DNA of 64,000 nt, from NCBI GenBank assembly GCA_006176705.1, contig QRFJ01000294.1, positions 868,001 through 932,000 on the forward strand, given 5' to 3'. The notes under the pieces were generated by a model, which saw nothing but the letters and a program-made list of their open reading frames with translations, made no database searches and was not told where the DNA came from. Below, piece by piece: positions 44,662 through 55,867 of this stretch (positions are counted from its first letter, which is position 1; the number at the start of each line of letters is the position of its first letter). The stretch is from Cocos nucifera. Lineage: Eukaryota > Streptophyta > Magnoliopsida > Arecales > Arecaceae. Position numbers and translations under genes: made by a program.

Positions 44662-45909
44662 AAAGGAACCCTTATATATTTGCAGGCTTATCTAAAGTTA
44701 TGGTTGGATCTCAAACATGACATATACCCAAATTGATTTTATTTGTAAGGCTTTAAGTATTGCTCAATTATTATACTAGATACCATGTAGGATATCTTAT
44801 ACAAAAAAAATTATTGTACATTGCACTTGCACAACTTTATTATATGTTAAGGGAAATTTGATATAACAAATGCCCAACTTGACTTAGGAGACATGCTGAT
44901 ACATACATATTTTTGAATTATTGGATGAGGACAGAGCTCACGAAATGTAGTCATGTCCCTTGTCATTTTGGAACTAAGAAAGCCAAAACAATTATGGCTT
45001 ACTATCAGGGGCATGCTTGGTTTGTGCAAAGGAACTTATATTTTTTCTGTGAAGTTGATTTCTGATAATATGATATCTGAAAAAGTAGTTTTGGTATATT
45101 TGATTGACCATAAGAAAGTGACATATTTCAGAGTGCTTTATATTTTATTGAATATCTACTTTTCTAAAAAAATTATATAAAATATATAATATATTCTTAA
45201 TAAAGGAAAAGATCTTATCTCATTCTATTCATCGTTTTGAGGGCATTTTGGAAAAAAAATGATCCTAATTCCCTTCCCATAAGAAAGCCAAAAATTCATA
45301 TCCTATGTGGGTTTTCCTTTTCCATGAAAAATGATAAATTTATTTATATGGGAATGTCATTTTTTAATCTCTCTCCAACCAAATAAGAGGGGTTCTTTCA
45401 TTTTAATTGGCGACACTTTCCATTGACCACACTTTGATTGCTTGCTTTTATTAATTTAAAGTAACCCTAAAGAGATATAGTTAATCTATATTTTCTTTTA
45501 ATAGCTAAGTTAAGGATTGCTTGGTATTGTTGTTGTTTTGTGCTTTTGTTTCTTTACAAATTAGTGAAATACTATATGAAGATTGATATCAAATATAACA
45601 TTTGCACAACACTTACTAATATTCTTTGTTGTCATTTTCATTCATTTTTAAAAGCAATAAATTTTTGCTATGAAGAGCCATAAATATTTTACGAACAATT
45701 TTTTTAAAAAAAAGAGTATTATCATACATGTTTTCCATCTAGTTCATTTTCTTCTTGTTTTTATGAAACAAAAATAAAAACAAGAGCAATGCCAAATAGG
45801 CCTTTAGGTAATTATAGTTTTGTTGTTAATAATAACTATTTATTAAAGGTATAGTTTTTTCCTCTCTTATAGAAATTAAGTCTCTACTTGACATGTTGCC
45901 ATCATATGG
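44662..45909. other. no gene recognised
   Basis: A+T-rich. An ORF of 75 codons at 44953-45180 shows no family resemblance. No transposon termini identified. Confidence 0.4.
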
Positions 45910-45917
45910 TTTCACTT

Positions 45918-47104
45918 AGGGGTGGCAATCGGATTAGATCGGATCTATATAGGTTAGGTCAAAAAGAGCCAAACTTGAATCTAACTTCGTTTAATAAATA
46001 GGTCAGGATTTAAAATCTAAACCTAACTTATTTATTAAATAAGTTATCTGATCCGACCTACTTAATCTATTTAATAAATAAGTTAGGTTAGGTAATTGGT
46101 TTAACCTATTGGTTTAAGGGAGAGATTTGAGGATGGCATCTCCTTTAATCGATCCGAGAGATTTGAGAATATTGCAGTTGCTATGAGTGATGAATGAAAA
46201 TGATATCTCCCTTAAGAACCACTTCATCCATATGAGCCACGGCACTGATGGCATCTCCCTTAAGAACCCTTCCTTCATGTGAGCCTACGACATTGATGGT
46301 GTGTCCCTTAAGAACCCCTTAATCCACACAAGCACCAACTATGAGCTTGTTGAGGATATCCTCTCACATTATCTCGAGGATAGATATGGAAAAAAAGAAA
46401 AAAAGGAAACAATAAATTAGGGCTTTGAGCATGCAAATAGGGTTGCTCAAACCTTTTTGATCCAGTTGATTGCCTTCACCTTGTAGCACTCAGGGGCACG
46501 ATCGAGATTTGCCTCAAAGACCATCTTGGAGAGCCTCTTGGCTCTCATCAATGTCCTACCACCTCATGACGGCCACCATCAGAGGGACGGTTGCAGCGAC
46601 TCTTGAGTTGAGGTAGAGGAGCAAAGCCCCGCATCGCTACCAACAACAATAAAGCTAGAGAAGAAGAGGACGGTTGGAGAGAGGGTTGAAGCAACATAAG
46701 AATGAGAAGAGAAAGAAACCCTAATTACTATATTGGGATGGGGTGGGTGGACAATAAGAATTGAATAAAAAAAGCATCATAGACGGTTTTATCATGACTT
46801 GAGATTTCACAAACGGACATTTTTTATTTTAATTGCATGGGAATTAAAATTCGATCATTAGCCCATTCAAACAGTCCATTTAAATGTTTAAATGGTATAT
46901 TGTCTAAGTCCAATCCAGATATTAAACAGGTTAAATGGATTAAATGGGTTAGGCTCTTGAAATATGAACCCAGCCCAAATATCAAAGAGGTTAAATGGGT
47001 CGACCTATTTATGATCTAAACCTTTTTAGCCCAAACCTAAACTTGCATATGACAAGTTAAATACAGGTCAGATTGAGAAGTTGGGTCATATTTTGCGACC
47101 TCTA
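45918..47104. mobile_element. non-autonomous hAT element with exon-like cargo
   Basis: Exact 8-bp TSD GTTTCACT at 45910-45917 and 47105-47112. Ends TAGGGGTGGCAATCGG and, in reverse complement, TAGAGGTCGCAAAATA. Subterminal regions contain many AGGTTAAATGGGTT / TTAGGTTAGGT words. 1187 bp, no transposase. The middle (46100-46740) is more G+C-rich and contains three spaced copies of a CTCCCTTAAGAACC-type word (46206, 46256, 46306) and a splice-like exon edge, suggesting captured host DNA. Confidence 0.9.
46453..46548 (-). other. exon-like fragment in the hAT element
   Basis: On the - strand 32 codons read MRAKRLSKMVFEANLDRAPE, CYKVKAINWIKK, ending AAG followed by GTTTGAG, a fair splice donor. 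Codon use is G/C-ending unlike the element's termini. I do not recognise the protein. It may be a captured gene piece. Confidence 0.4.
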
Positions 47105-47112
47105 GTTTCACT

Positions 47113-47920
47113 TCCCATTATCCACTTTGGGGATTATTTTCAATCATATTTTATAGATTGTCTCTTCAAGTTTATTTAGTTGAAAGAATAAATACTAGTG
47201 ATTATTAAAAAGGGATTAATTTTTTAAAAACATTATGAAATATTTTATTAAATCAAAGGAATAAATAAGAAGTGTTATAATTATTTTCGTGGTCACTTAT
47301 ACGGTCACTAGTTTGGCATTATCTAACATTTTTGTGAAATAAACTCCATAATAATTTTATATGGGAGGCTAGGGAAATAAGATGATATATCATGCTACCA
47401 TAATTATAGAAGTTGGATTTCATATTTTATATTAACTTCTTGAAAAAGTTAATAACCTTAAATCAATTATAGGCCATCCAAATTCAAGATCCAAATTGTT
47501 AAGTATGATTTATACCATAAAAATGCCTAAAAACTAAAATTTATATATAATAGTTCTTATACATATTTTAGAGTTTTAAATCCTTAATAATTCTATCAAA
47601 TTTTGGATTTTTCCTCCCATAGGTGTCTTACAATATGCACCAATACTAGGCGCCCCTAAAAAATTTTTATATTTCAAGAGTTTTAATACAAACATGATAT
47701 CTATTTTTTTTAGAATTTTAAATATCCAAAAATTTTATCTAATTTTAAAATTTTTTTCCTTTCAAAATCCAAATTAATCTTCACAATATTGCATGCATAT
47801 ATCATATATTAATATTCTAAAGATATACTGGGCATTTTTATTGAAATAATGTTTATTTTAAAATTAATTATGAAAATAATGTTTAGAACAAAGTATTTAT
47901 AAAAATATTATTCAAACAAA
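47113..47920. other. no gene recognised, A+T-rich
   Basis: No ORF above 60 codons. Poly-A/T tracts and no termini that I can match. Confidence 0.4.
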
Positions 47921-48090
47921 AGTCGTCCTATGATAGGGTGACTTTAGTTGCTGACTCAGCCAAAAAGCTATTGCCCAAACCTTCTGATAAGCCATATGGG
48001 AGCCAGCTTAAATAAATGCCCTATCATAGGATGTCTCTATAAATCGCCTTACCATAGGGCAGTTTTATACGTTGCCCTATCATAGGGCGG
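47921..48090. repeat. cluster of short palindromes (CCCTATNATAGGG)
   Basis: Four related near-palindromes: 47922-47942 (GTCGTCCTAT-G-ATAGGGTGAC), 48018-48032 (GCCCTATCATAGGAT), 48046-48060 (GCCTTACCATAGGGC) and 48074-48088 (GCCCTAT-C-ATAGGGC, perfect 7-bp arms). In the first, the two arm mismatches are G-T pairs. A similar pair occurs in opposite context at 49905-49990. Confidence 0.75.
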
Positions 48091-48127
48091 CTTTGATATA
48101 CTATCCTGTACCATTCAGAATCTCAGG

Positions 48128-48165
48128 CTCCTAACAGCAACTAACTATTGTTTAGTTGAGTGTTT

Positions 48166-48248
<83 letters not shown>

Positions 48249-48473
48249 GCATATATACATACATATATATATATATATACATGCATATATACATACATAC
48301 ACACACACATACATACTTGAAAACCATCTTTGGTCCATGATATGCAGCTCCTAACAAAAACTAACTATTGTTTAGTTGACTGTTTCCTATATACATACAT
48401 ACATACATACATACATACATACATACACACACACATACATACTTGAAAACCATCTTTGGTCCATGATATGCAG
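48128..48473. repeat. tandem duplication around TA and TACA microsatellites
   Basis: Copy 1 (48128-48347) and copy 2 (48348-48473) both run from CTCCTAAC through TAACTATTGTTTAGTTGA, a microsatellite, ACATACTTGAAAACCATC and GGTCCATGATATGCAG. Copy 1 holds a long (TA)n plus TACA/TGCA variants; copy 2 a short (ACAT)n. ORFs made of alternating Tyr/Ile on both strands are artefacts of the microsatellite. Confidence 0.9.
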
Positions 48474-49416
48474 TGCTTGAGCTTAGCTGCATAAATCTTT
48501 TATAGTGTTTCCTACATCTCACTTTCATGACATTAAAATTAATTTTATTAATTGACTTAATTTTTTTTCCATTTTAATGTAGCTTTTAATAATTTTTTAA
48601 ACAAATTTCAAAACATGTATATGAGTGATGTGAGATTCCCATTTTTTTTTCCTTCACTTTTTCTAAGAAATGGTGTGAATCCACCTCACTTTTTTCTTTT
48701 TCCCTTCTTTGATTAACAAAATGACATTAAGTGAAAACAAACTTTGTCTTCCCCAAATAATGAAATAGCACCAAGGAAACTTGAAAGGATTCATGAAATC
48801 CCAAGTAAATAATAACCATGCATTTGCAACCAAACCTTGAACTGAAATAGTTCTTTCCCTCATTTCATGCTACATTGAGCCACAAATCACAAGACATAGA
48901 CATGAAATAGTGCAGCACATCTACCACTATAAAGTTCCTTTTTAGGATCCCATCACTATAAATTAAAATTTCAGGTTCACCATCATCCATGCATTCTAAT
49001 TGCATGAGACTACCCTTGGCCATCTTTGTCGAGCTTAGCTCAGCATGCAGCTCATGCAAACATGCATCTAGTCCCATATATCATTTTGGATCTCTTGATT
49101 GGTTGCTTCCTGCTAGGATTTTCTAATTTAAGATAAAAATTTGCTTTCTCAAAGAAGCTAAACCAACATTTGTACATCCTTTGACACTTCTCTGATAATA
49201 AAATCATTATAGTAGAATATGCAATCAAATAAAAAAAATATAATATTAATTTTAAAATAATGTAAATTAGAAGTTACAAAAAAAGTTTGTTACAAAATTA
49301 TAACAATGTTTGTTACAAAAAAATATATACAGATCGTATAACTATCGAGAGGTGTATATACTAAGGTACTGTGGCCTTCTATGTGTCTGTCTCTTGTAGA
49401 CATGCATCACCTCTAG
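48474..49416. other. no gene recognised
   Basis: A 70-codon - strand ORF (48865-49077; MGLDACLHELHAELSSTKMA...) has no recognisable family. Confidence 0.35.
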
Positions 49417-49830
49417 TTAATGGTGGGATGGCTCTGGCGTAGTATCGATCGGTGCAGAAGGAGATACTGTCGTGCTAGGCCTATCAACATATACACGATG
49501 TCTACCTCGAGAGGCCCTCAGTCCACCCCTATCCCTAGCCCTCCCATGTGTATCATCGATGTGCTGCTCATCGGATCGATATAACGACTCTCCAGGCTCA
49601 CTCATCCTCTGTGACATGGATGCATCATCTATGGAGAGGTCGAAGTCCGTGGCATCAAGTAATGAGGTACTCAAATCATCCATCGATGGTGCGGTGTCAA
49701 GTCGTCTATCCTTAGAGACAACTTATATAGCGTCGATGAGGCTATCCATGATATCGGCAAGTGCTCGATCCTTACATCTAATAGTAATCGAATGAAAGTT
49801 ACTCCTCGCTCGATAGTATAGTACTGTGAT
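49417..49830 (-). CDS. unrecognised acidic/Arg-rich ORF, possibly a transposon protein tail
   Basis: An 88-codon frame (49683-49417) reads MDDLSTSLLDATDFDLSIDD, then RGRARDRGG-like and PSAPIDTTPEPSHH, low in hydrophobics and probably disordered. Upstream the same frame continues over a stop as DRALADIMDSLIDAI and VVSKDRRLDTAPS. Long disordered Arg/Gly/Ser tails occur in PMD transposon proteins, and one such gene lies nearby on the other strand, but I see no conserved motif here. The assignment is a guess. Confidence 0.35.
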
Positions 49831-49904
49831 TCTCTGAAACTATCAGTATCAAATAAAAATAGATATTATTTAATAAATATTAAAAAAATAATATAACAAA
49901 ATGA

Positions 49905-49990
49905 GTCATCTTTTAAAAGGGCAACTTTTGCCACATCATCAATCATTTGGTGCTGAGCCGACAAATAAAGTTATCCTTTCAAAGGGCGAC
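49905..49990. repeat. pair of AAAGGG-type palindromes
   Basis: GTCATCTTTTAAAAGGGCAAC (core CTTTTAAAAG perfect) at 49905 and GTTATCCTTTCAAAGGGCGAC at 49970. In reverse complement the second is followed by AACTTTATTTGTCGGCTCAG, resembling GACTTTAGTTGCTGACTCAG after the palindrome at 47922, so the two clusters are in inverted relation. Confidence 0.65.
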
Positions 49991-50221
49991 TTTATGTTGG
50001 ATAGTAATTTGGTAAATAGTTTAAAAAAATATTATTTTTATAATTATTCAAAATAGATATTATTTTGGTAATATTATCGATATACTGTATACATGGTAAA
50101 TATACCAACACTGATCATTTCAGAAAAATTCCTAGTGGGATTTTTTTAATATTACTTTTTTAATATAATATTTTCAAAATAGTCCCATCTTAAACTTATT
50201 TGTGGAAGTAGTGTACATGTA

Positions 50222-50400
50222 GAAATCATGGGTTGAACCCATGATTTCAGTGTCCATGCACCCCCACGTTAGATTGCCACATGGCGGGGTAGGGGGGACA
50301 TGGCAGGTTTAAGTGGACGTACATTGAACTCGCAGTTGGGGGCTGCGATTTCATGCTTGAAATCATTTTTTGGAATTAAGATATCAAGCTTGAAATCATC
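50222..50400. repeat. perfect 27-bp palindrome and related GATTTCA/TGAAATC copies
   Basis: GAAATCATGGGTT-G-AACCCATGATTTC at 50222-50248 has 13-bp arms with no mismatch. The same arm words recur at about 50350-50367 (GATTTCATGCTTGAAATC) and about 50388-50398 (CTTGAAATCAT). The region precedes a CT-rich stretch. Confidence 0.85.
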
Positions 50401-51860
50401 ACCTCAAAATCCGATTTCGTCCATCTGGGCTTCACCCCACCCGCGTCTCCCATGGTTCCCTATGCTCCCTCTTCTTCGACAACCTACCTTCGCCTTCATC
50501 CAGCACCCACTTCAACTCTTCGACCTTCGGCCCCACCCCATTTAGATCTTTTTCCAGCATTTTGTTCCTTCTTTTTCTGACCAACATTACCCCACTCAAC
50601 CCTCTTTTTATCCCACAATCAATGGCATTCCACCTCACCTCGGTCGGCTCATGCCCCACCAGTCTTACTATGATCCGGTCACCCTTCTCCAGCCTCCCTT
50701 GTTGCCACTTTTTCGATCAATTTCTCCCCACCCAAACCCAGCCCCATCCAATCGGATCATGCCCCTTTTGGCTCGCTCTCTCTTGACATTTTGCTTTCTC
50801 ACGATCAGATTTTTATTTTTTTATTTATAATTTAAAAAAATAAATAAATATTCAAGCATGGGTAATCTCTTGTTTATTATTGAAAATATAATTAATATTA
50901 TAAAAAATTAAATTTTATGATAATTTATATTTTTTTGGTTGGATAACTGCACATTTTAGCTAGTTTTCTCAATGCCACTATAATAAATAGCTTAGTATAT
51001 TTTTGATCACATTACCATTATAATTGTTCTTAGGTCCTAAATTAGGACTAGGCAAGGAGATTTTTCAATGAGGTGTAGTAGAGCAACATAATATTATGGA
51101 ATACTGTGACAATAGGGTATGCAAATTTCAAGGATATTTTTGACTCTAAGCTTGTTGGCCTTGAGTGCATTTAGGTGACAAGTTCTTTCTGGAGTTGAAT
51201 ACAGCTTAAGGGGTTCTTATCTTATTGTTAACTTATTCATAGTTGGTTTTTATTGTTCTCTCTGGTGCAAAGGTTCTCATCAAATATATCCAATTTTATA
51301 GTGACTTATATAGTGATTAAACATTGTATTAAACATTTGGTACTAAACATTGTATTTTGCTTCAATATTTTTTTATAATAAATATAGTGACTTATATAGC
51401 ACATTTTAGTTAGTTTGCTCATTACCATTATAATAAACCAAATGCATATTTTAGTAAGTATTTTGCAATAACACTGATATTTGTTCTTATTTTATAAAAC
51501 ATGATCACATTACCATTATAATTGTTAGTAGATTATTAAAACATTATATATTAAATATTAGCGCATGAACACCTAACCTATTTGGGCAAAGCATGATGCA
51601 TCATTCAATCATCTTACATCAAGTAGTTATATTATGGGCAGTCTTGTTTATTTTTTAAAAAAAAAGATTAATTGATGGTAATTTATATAGTCAATGCAAT
51701 GTTAGGGCATACTTGGTTAGTTAATTACTTATTTTATTATAATGTTAATTGGTGGTAACCATTAATGTCAATTATCCACTTAATTGTAATGTTAATTTGT
51801 AGTCAATATGATTTTTATACAAATCATGCTAAACTTAATTTATTATATAGGTAGTGAAAT
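50401..51860. other. CT-rich stretch then A+T-rich DNA upstream of the MULE transposase
   Basis: 50420-50800 is C/T-rich and unlike its surroundings, as a 5' leader or promoter of the MULE could be. The overlapping ORFs there (50300-50786, both strands) look compositional. 50810-51860 is A+T-rich with no feature; it contains TCCTAAATTAGGA at about 51035. Confidence 0.4.
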
Positions 51861-54460
51861 ATGGGAGAAATAGTCACCACCTTATGTTATATCAATGGTA
51901 CTATGGTTAAAGGACCATATAGAATTGAGTATACTCGACAGCCAGAAAAAGCTATTAGAATGAAATATGAAATAAAATTTGAGAAGTTGAAGGATAAGTT
52001 ATGTAGGATCTTCCATGTAGACAAAAGAAGAAATAGAATAATTATAATATATAGGTATCCTAGGGTTGTGCAACCAATAGTTCTAATTGTTTGTCTGGTG
52101 ATGAAGATATTGAGATTATCTTTTTAACTATAAATTTGCATTCTTGTTTGTCTGGTGCAGAATTGTATATTAATGTGCAACCTATTGAAACCACCGGATC
52201 TGTTCCTAATTTGAATGATTATGAAGTAGCAAACCGAGATATAGGAGTGACAACATAGCATAGGAAGCAGATTGAAACCGCTAGGCCCTATATGGCTGAC
52301 AATATCCCTATAATGGATAGTGATGTGGTAGATCCTATTATTAGACAAGCTTCATTATATATAGTTGTCGATGACACAATTTATATAGATAATCAACTAT
52401 TTAAGGAAGATGATGTATGAAGTGAAGATGATATAGATGATAATGCTCAGAAAGTTGGTACATCACATGATGTACCATGCCAACCTGTTATGGAGTCCCC
52501 AAATTTTTTAGCTTTTGAAGCTCCTTCTGAAATATTCAAAAGTATTAATTGGACGATTGCTAATGTATCAATGACTTCTACATTACAAGCATCTTATATC
52601 ACCTAGAAAAGAGATGAGGAGTTGTGTAAAGAGCTCCATTTTGTGGATAAGATAGAATTATAAACTATAGTAAAACACTACTCTATTGATACACATCGTG
52701 AATTTAAGGTTGTTGAGTCATAGCCAGATGTTTGGATGGCCAAGTGTAAAAATAAAAAGATGGGATCCAATTGGATGCTTTGAGCAATTAAGCAGTATAA
52801 TTATTTTGAAATCACATATTTTATTGATCTGCATACCTGTATCTTGGCTATGCTTTCTCAAGATCACTATAGGCTTGATTCAAACTTCATTGCGAATGAA
52901 ATATGGGATCTTATGAAAGAAGTACCCATAATATCCATCGTCAGTATTAGGACAGTAATAAAGAACAGATTCAACTATATGCCAAATTATAGAAAGTTAT
53001 CAGATGTGAAGCAAAAAGCAATGGCCTTGCTATATAGAGATTGGGACAAGTCATATGACTTACTGCCAAAGTGGTTGACCGCTGTAGAAGAATTCAATCC
53101 TAGCTCATGGATGAAGTTCATTAGCACTCCCACCAGTCATCCAACATGTGTTATATTTGATCATGTTTTTTGGGCCTTTGCACCATCACTTGAAGGCTTC
53201 AAACATTGTAGACCAATAATAAGTATTGATGTTACTTTCTTGTACGAAAAATACTGGGAGAAGTTGATGATCGCAACTATTGTGGATGAAAATAACTAAT
53301 TTTTTTCTCTTGCATTTGCTATAGTAGATGAAGAGTCTACAGATACATGGGGCTAGTTCTTAGCTTATCTGAGAAGTCTTGTTTCATCCCGTCAAAACAT
53401 ATATCTAATTTCAGATCAGCATGCAGGTATATTATCTGCTGTGCAAAATGAATATCTTGGTTGGCAACCATCTTATGCATATCATGTATATTGTCTATGT
53501 CATGTAGTGAGTAATTTCAATACTAGGTTCAATGATACAAAACTAAGAGATATGCTGAAACAAACCGACATGCAAACACAACCAAGAAAATTCGATAAGT
53601 ACATGAAGAAAATTGAAAAAATAAACTCTAAAGCATTTCAGTGGTTGAATGAAATTTCTGTAGAGAAATGGTCTCTTGCACATGATGGTGGCTATAGATT
53701 TGGAATGATGATAACTAATTTATCTGAATATTTCAATGGAGTCCTAAAAAATGCTCGCTTCCTACTGGTAACTTCATTGGTATAACTCATATTTTTCGAC
53801 TTGTGTTATATTTCGACAGTCGACGTGCACAAGAAAGGGATGCATTATATAGGAGTAAAAGATTTACTCCTTTTGCTACAACTCATGTTATCGCCAATCA
53901 ATCAAAAGCCACATCCCATAAGGTTACAAGATTCGATAGGGCAAGTAGGGTGTTTCAAGTGCAAACATCATTTCGTGGGCCATATATGAACAAAAGCAAT
54001 AACACTCAAGTGAATATTGATGTAAAACCTTCATTTTATAATGATGCTATTATTTCTAATAAATGAATTAAATCATATTATCATATTAAATGCAGATCGT
54101 ACATTTATCAGAGCATACTTGCACATGCCAAAAATGGTGGTGCTATCATTTACCATGTTCCCATGTGATGGCAGCCTATGCTAATGTGTCGATCAATTTT
54201 TGGCAATATGTTAATTGTTGGTATAGTCTGGAGGAATATCATCACAATTACAGTCATCAATTTCATCCAATCTCGCATGTAGATTATTGGTCGCAACGAA
54301 CAAATGACATGTTGATAGTATCACAACGAGAATGATTGCGATAGAAGAGAAGACCATGATCTTCGAGACTTAAGAATGAAATAGATTGGACAGAAGTTGA
54401 CAACAGATCGAGGTGTCAGATTTATGGTGAACAAGAACATGACAGATGAACATGTCCAAG
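51861..54460 (+). pseudogene. MULE (MuDR-type) transposase
   Basis: A cut-and-paste transposase of the Mutator superfamily. N-terminal part MGEIVTTLCYINGTMVKGPY and QPEKAIRMKYEIKFEKLKDK. MuDR DNA-binding region around 52660-52860 (HYSIDTHREFKVVES, DVWMAKCKNK, LSQDHYRLDSNF). Transposase core with HPTCVIFDHVFWAFAPSLEG, FKHCRPIISIDVTFLYEKYW (first Asp), YLISDQHAGILSAVQNEYLG (second Asp) and EKWSLAHDGGYRFGMMITNL. SWIM zinc finger HTCTCQKWWCYHLPCSHVMA at 54108-54167. A degraded CCHC knuckle lies at about 54410 (RCQIYGEQEHDR, stop, TCP). Frameshifts and stops occur at 52127, 52420, 53297, 53354 and 53783. A PMD gene follows 240 bp downstream in the same direction. Confidence 0.9.
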
Positions 54461-55867
54461 TAACAGAGCATATACCCATAATGAAAACTAATGATGATGT
54501 GTTGTATGTTTATAGACAGTATAATTTATTGAGATATGGCTAACACTTTCCTATTTAGGATCTATTTGTTTGTACATTTAAATGATGATGTGTTGTATGT
54601 TTTCTGTAATCCAGTGCTAGTCGATTGCCATTTTTTTTTTTGGTACCAGTATCCTCATTTTCTATGACTCTTAATATCAACAGCATATACTATTTATGGA
54701 GCCAGGTCCACTAAATCAATCTGTATTATTCCAGTAGGAGATTCATCGTTCATCAACCATCTATGTATGAATATTATTATCATTATACTCTACAAAATAT
54801 TTGCATTGATTTAATATTGATGTATATTCTTTTGTGTTGGCAGGATCCTAGGTTTCTTACATGTCAACGTAGAAAGTTGGCTAGAACTCGATCGACACCG
54901 CTCCATAGTACCTTATTTGTAACAGGCCAAATTTTATGGTCTTTGCCGCGTTGGATTTATATCATTGGATTGGCACTTGATTATTGTGTTTGTCAGGTGG
55001 TAGCGTATGAAGACCCATACATTTCACCTATCCCAAGGTGAGTGCACTATCACACTGGAGGATGTTAACATCTAGCTGGGTTTACCCATAGACGGTCTTC
55101 CAGTGATGGGTAGTATACACTAAGATTGGTGGTAGGAATGTTTTGACATGCTAGGTGTTGCCCCACCTTTCGATAAACTCAAGGATTCCTGTTTGAACAT
55201 GGTATGGCTAGCAGAGCAGTTTGATAGACTACCCCTTAATGCAGAAATTATAGCGATACAATATCATGCTAGAGCGTATATTTTGCAGTTCATGGAAGGA
55301 TACCTATTTGCAGATAAATCAAATAATTTGATGCATATCATGTTTTTACCACTACTTGCCAATTTTGAGGCCGTCGGATACTATAATTAGGGTAGTGCTA
55401 GTTTGGCTTGATTGTATAGAGAGCTTTGTAGGGCAAGTAGGAAAGATGCACATAAGATTGCAGGACTCTTGAATTTGCTTCAAGTCTAGGCGTGGGATAG
55501 ATTTTCTTTTATTGCTCCTAGTAGATTAAATCGATCTCTTCCAAATCCTATTATGGATTTGCCTGATGGAGGTGCATTATTGATTGGACCACTAGCCATG
55601 AGGTATATCACATGATGCATTAATAATATTTCATATCCAATTTATTTTGAATCATATGTAACGTATTCAATTCTATCATGCAGGTAGAGAGATACTTTTT
55701 CAGTGAAGAAGGTTTTCACCTATGTGTTGTTGACATAACAGTACCAGCTTGATCATCTTAGACCTGAGTAGGTACAATTTGCACATAAATGTCACATGTT
55801 ATAAGTATGTTCAGAATAACTTATCTAATTATACTTAAATTTAATCATGTTTATTAAAAGGTGACAT

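Noticed and set aside
47921..48090. Regularly spaced palindromes as a CRISPR array
   Set aside because: The repeats are unequal, only four in number, irregularly spaced and in plant nuclear DNA.
48141..48357. ORFs of 64-70 codons made of alternating Tyr-Ile on both strands
   Set aside because: They are translations of the (TA)n/(TACA)n microsatellite and occur in several frames at once.
50300..50786. ORFs of 74-81 codons in the CT-rich stretch
   Set aside because: Open on both strands, Pro/Ser/Phe-rich, no motif; better explained by composition.
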